Source: Magnetococcales bacterium HCHbin5
Lineage (GTDB): Bacteria > Pseudomonadota > Magnetococcia > Magnetococcales > Magnetaquicoccaceae
Length of the DNA: 64,000 bases
Assembly (NCBI GenBank): GCA_002753505.1
Contig: PEAG01000002.1
Coordinates: forward strand, 62,001-126,000
Direction of reading: 5' to 3'
Both the position numbers and the translations under genes were made by a program. The notes under the pieces were generated by a model that was given only the letters and a program-made list of their open reading frames with translations, was not told where the DNA came from and ran no database searches. Shown in pieces: positions 63,906 to 64,000 of the stretch (position 1 is its first letter; each line of letters begins with the position of its first letter).

Positions 63906-64000
63906 TGGTCGTTCACTATTCGTCACGGACTTGTTTTGCTCAGCAACAATAACGATCAATCATTTCGAGTGCCTGAGCGAGTTCCAGCTGTCTCATCGCC
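63906..64000. repeat. Direct repeat, right copy (cut by window end)
   Basis: Right copy of the 95-bp repeat at 62639-62733; the two differ at two positions. It contains the 3' end of the minus-strand gene that continues past the edge. Spacing between copies is 1267 bp and the interval holds the toxin-antitoxin genes. Confidence 0.9.
63940..64000 (-). CDS. C-terminal end of a gene continuing past the window
   Basis: The last 20 codons of a minus-strand gene are visible, ending MRQLELAQALEMIDRYCC and a TGA at 63940-63942. The same ending occurs in the fragment at 62673-62849. This copy is probably the intact parent gene. Its identity needs sequence beyond the window; a sensor-kinase-like protein is possible. 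Confidence 0.6.
   Translation of the reverse strand, partial: AMRQLELAQALEMIDRYCC

Overview
The window reads as a chromosomal segment of a Gram-negative proteobacterium. It carries ubiquinone synthesis (UbiG), a TolC/adaptor/RND envelope pump, a periplasmic AMIN-domain amidase, MaeB-type malic enzyme, the homodimeric AceE type of pyruvate dehydrogenase, and several very long hybrid histidine kinases. The overall mix resembles magnetotactic-coccus-like (Magnetococcales) genomes, but that placement is an inference from gene content. No magnetosome gene, rRNA, tRNA, CRISPR array or intact transposase was recognised.

Layout: (1) 1-647 is the 5' part of a DUF1998-type DEAD/DEAH helicase running off the left edge. 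(2) 767-13859 is a surface-polysaccharide/acyl-carrier region: methyltransferase-ACP-FkbH-VOC operon, a Doc/AbrB toxin-antitoxin pair, polysaccharide deacetylase, an acyltransferase-like protein, a two-module glycosyltransferase with a decayed duplicate of its 3' end behind it, two more methyltransferases and two GT4 glycosyltransferases. (3) 13951-19738 is an exported three-gene operon: glycosidase-like barrel protein, Sel1-repeat protein, and a 1059-residue FecR-domain protein with two different internal repeat arrays. (4) 19773-20924 encodes a membrane cytochrome c whose N-terminal half looks like the SAM-like domain of tyrosine recombinases. (5) 21483-32303 is central metabolism: a truncated trkH, maeB, glutamate dehydrogenase, aceE-aceF-lpdA and a nitroreductase. 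(6) 32518-40349 holds signalling genes: a small coiled-coil protein, an OmpR-type regulator and two translationally coupled hybrid kinases. (7) 40488-44443 holds a DUF2145-like protein, amidase, UbiG and RluD. (8) 44683-52388 is a six-gene operon: TolC-like protein, adaptor, RND pump, two related methionine-rich membrane-anchored proteins and a degenerate EAL protein. (9) 52516-60202 combines anion transport (SulP with an unusual insert, TauE/SafE) with an NtrB/NtrC-like two-component pair and a UspA-like protein. (10) 60289-64000 has a third hybrid kinase and a VapBC-like module lying between two near-identical copies of the 3' end of a gene that continues past the right edge.

How the genes fit together: the left third probably builds and decorates an extracellular or O-antigen-like polymer. 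The middle feeds malate and pyruvate into acetyl-CoA and links carbon to glutamate. The right half is dominated by envelope transport and phosphorelay or c-di-GMP-type control. The most unusual items are the recombinase-like/cytochrome c fusion, the FecR repeat protein, the RND operon with its paired Met-rich proteins, and the repeat-flanked toxin-antitoxin region with a TGA-interrupted reading frame and a perfect 15-bp hairpin.
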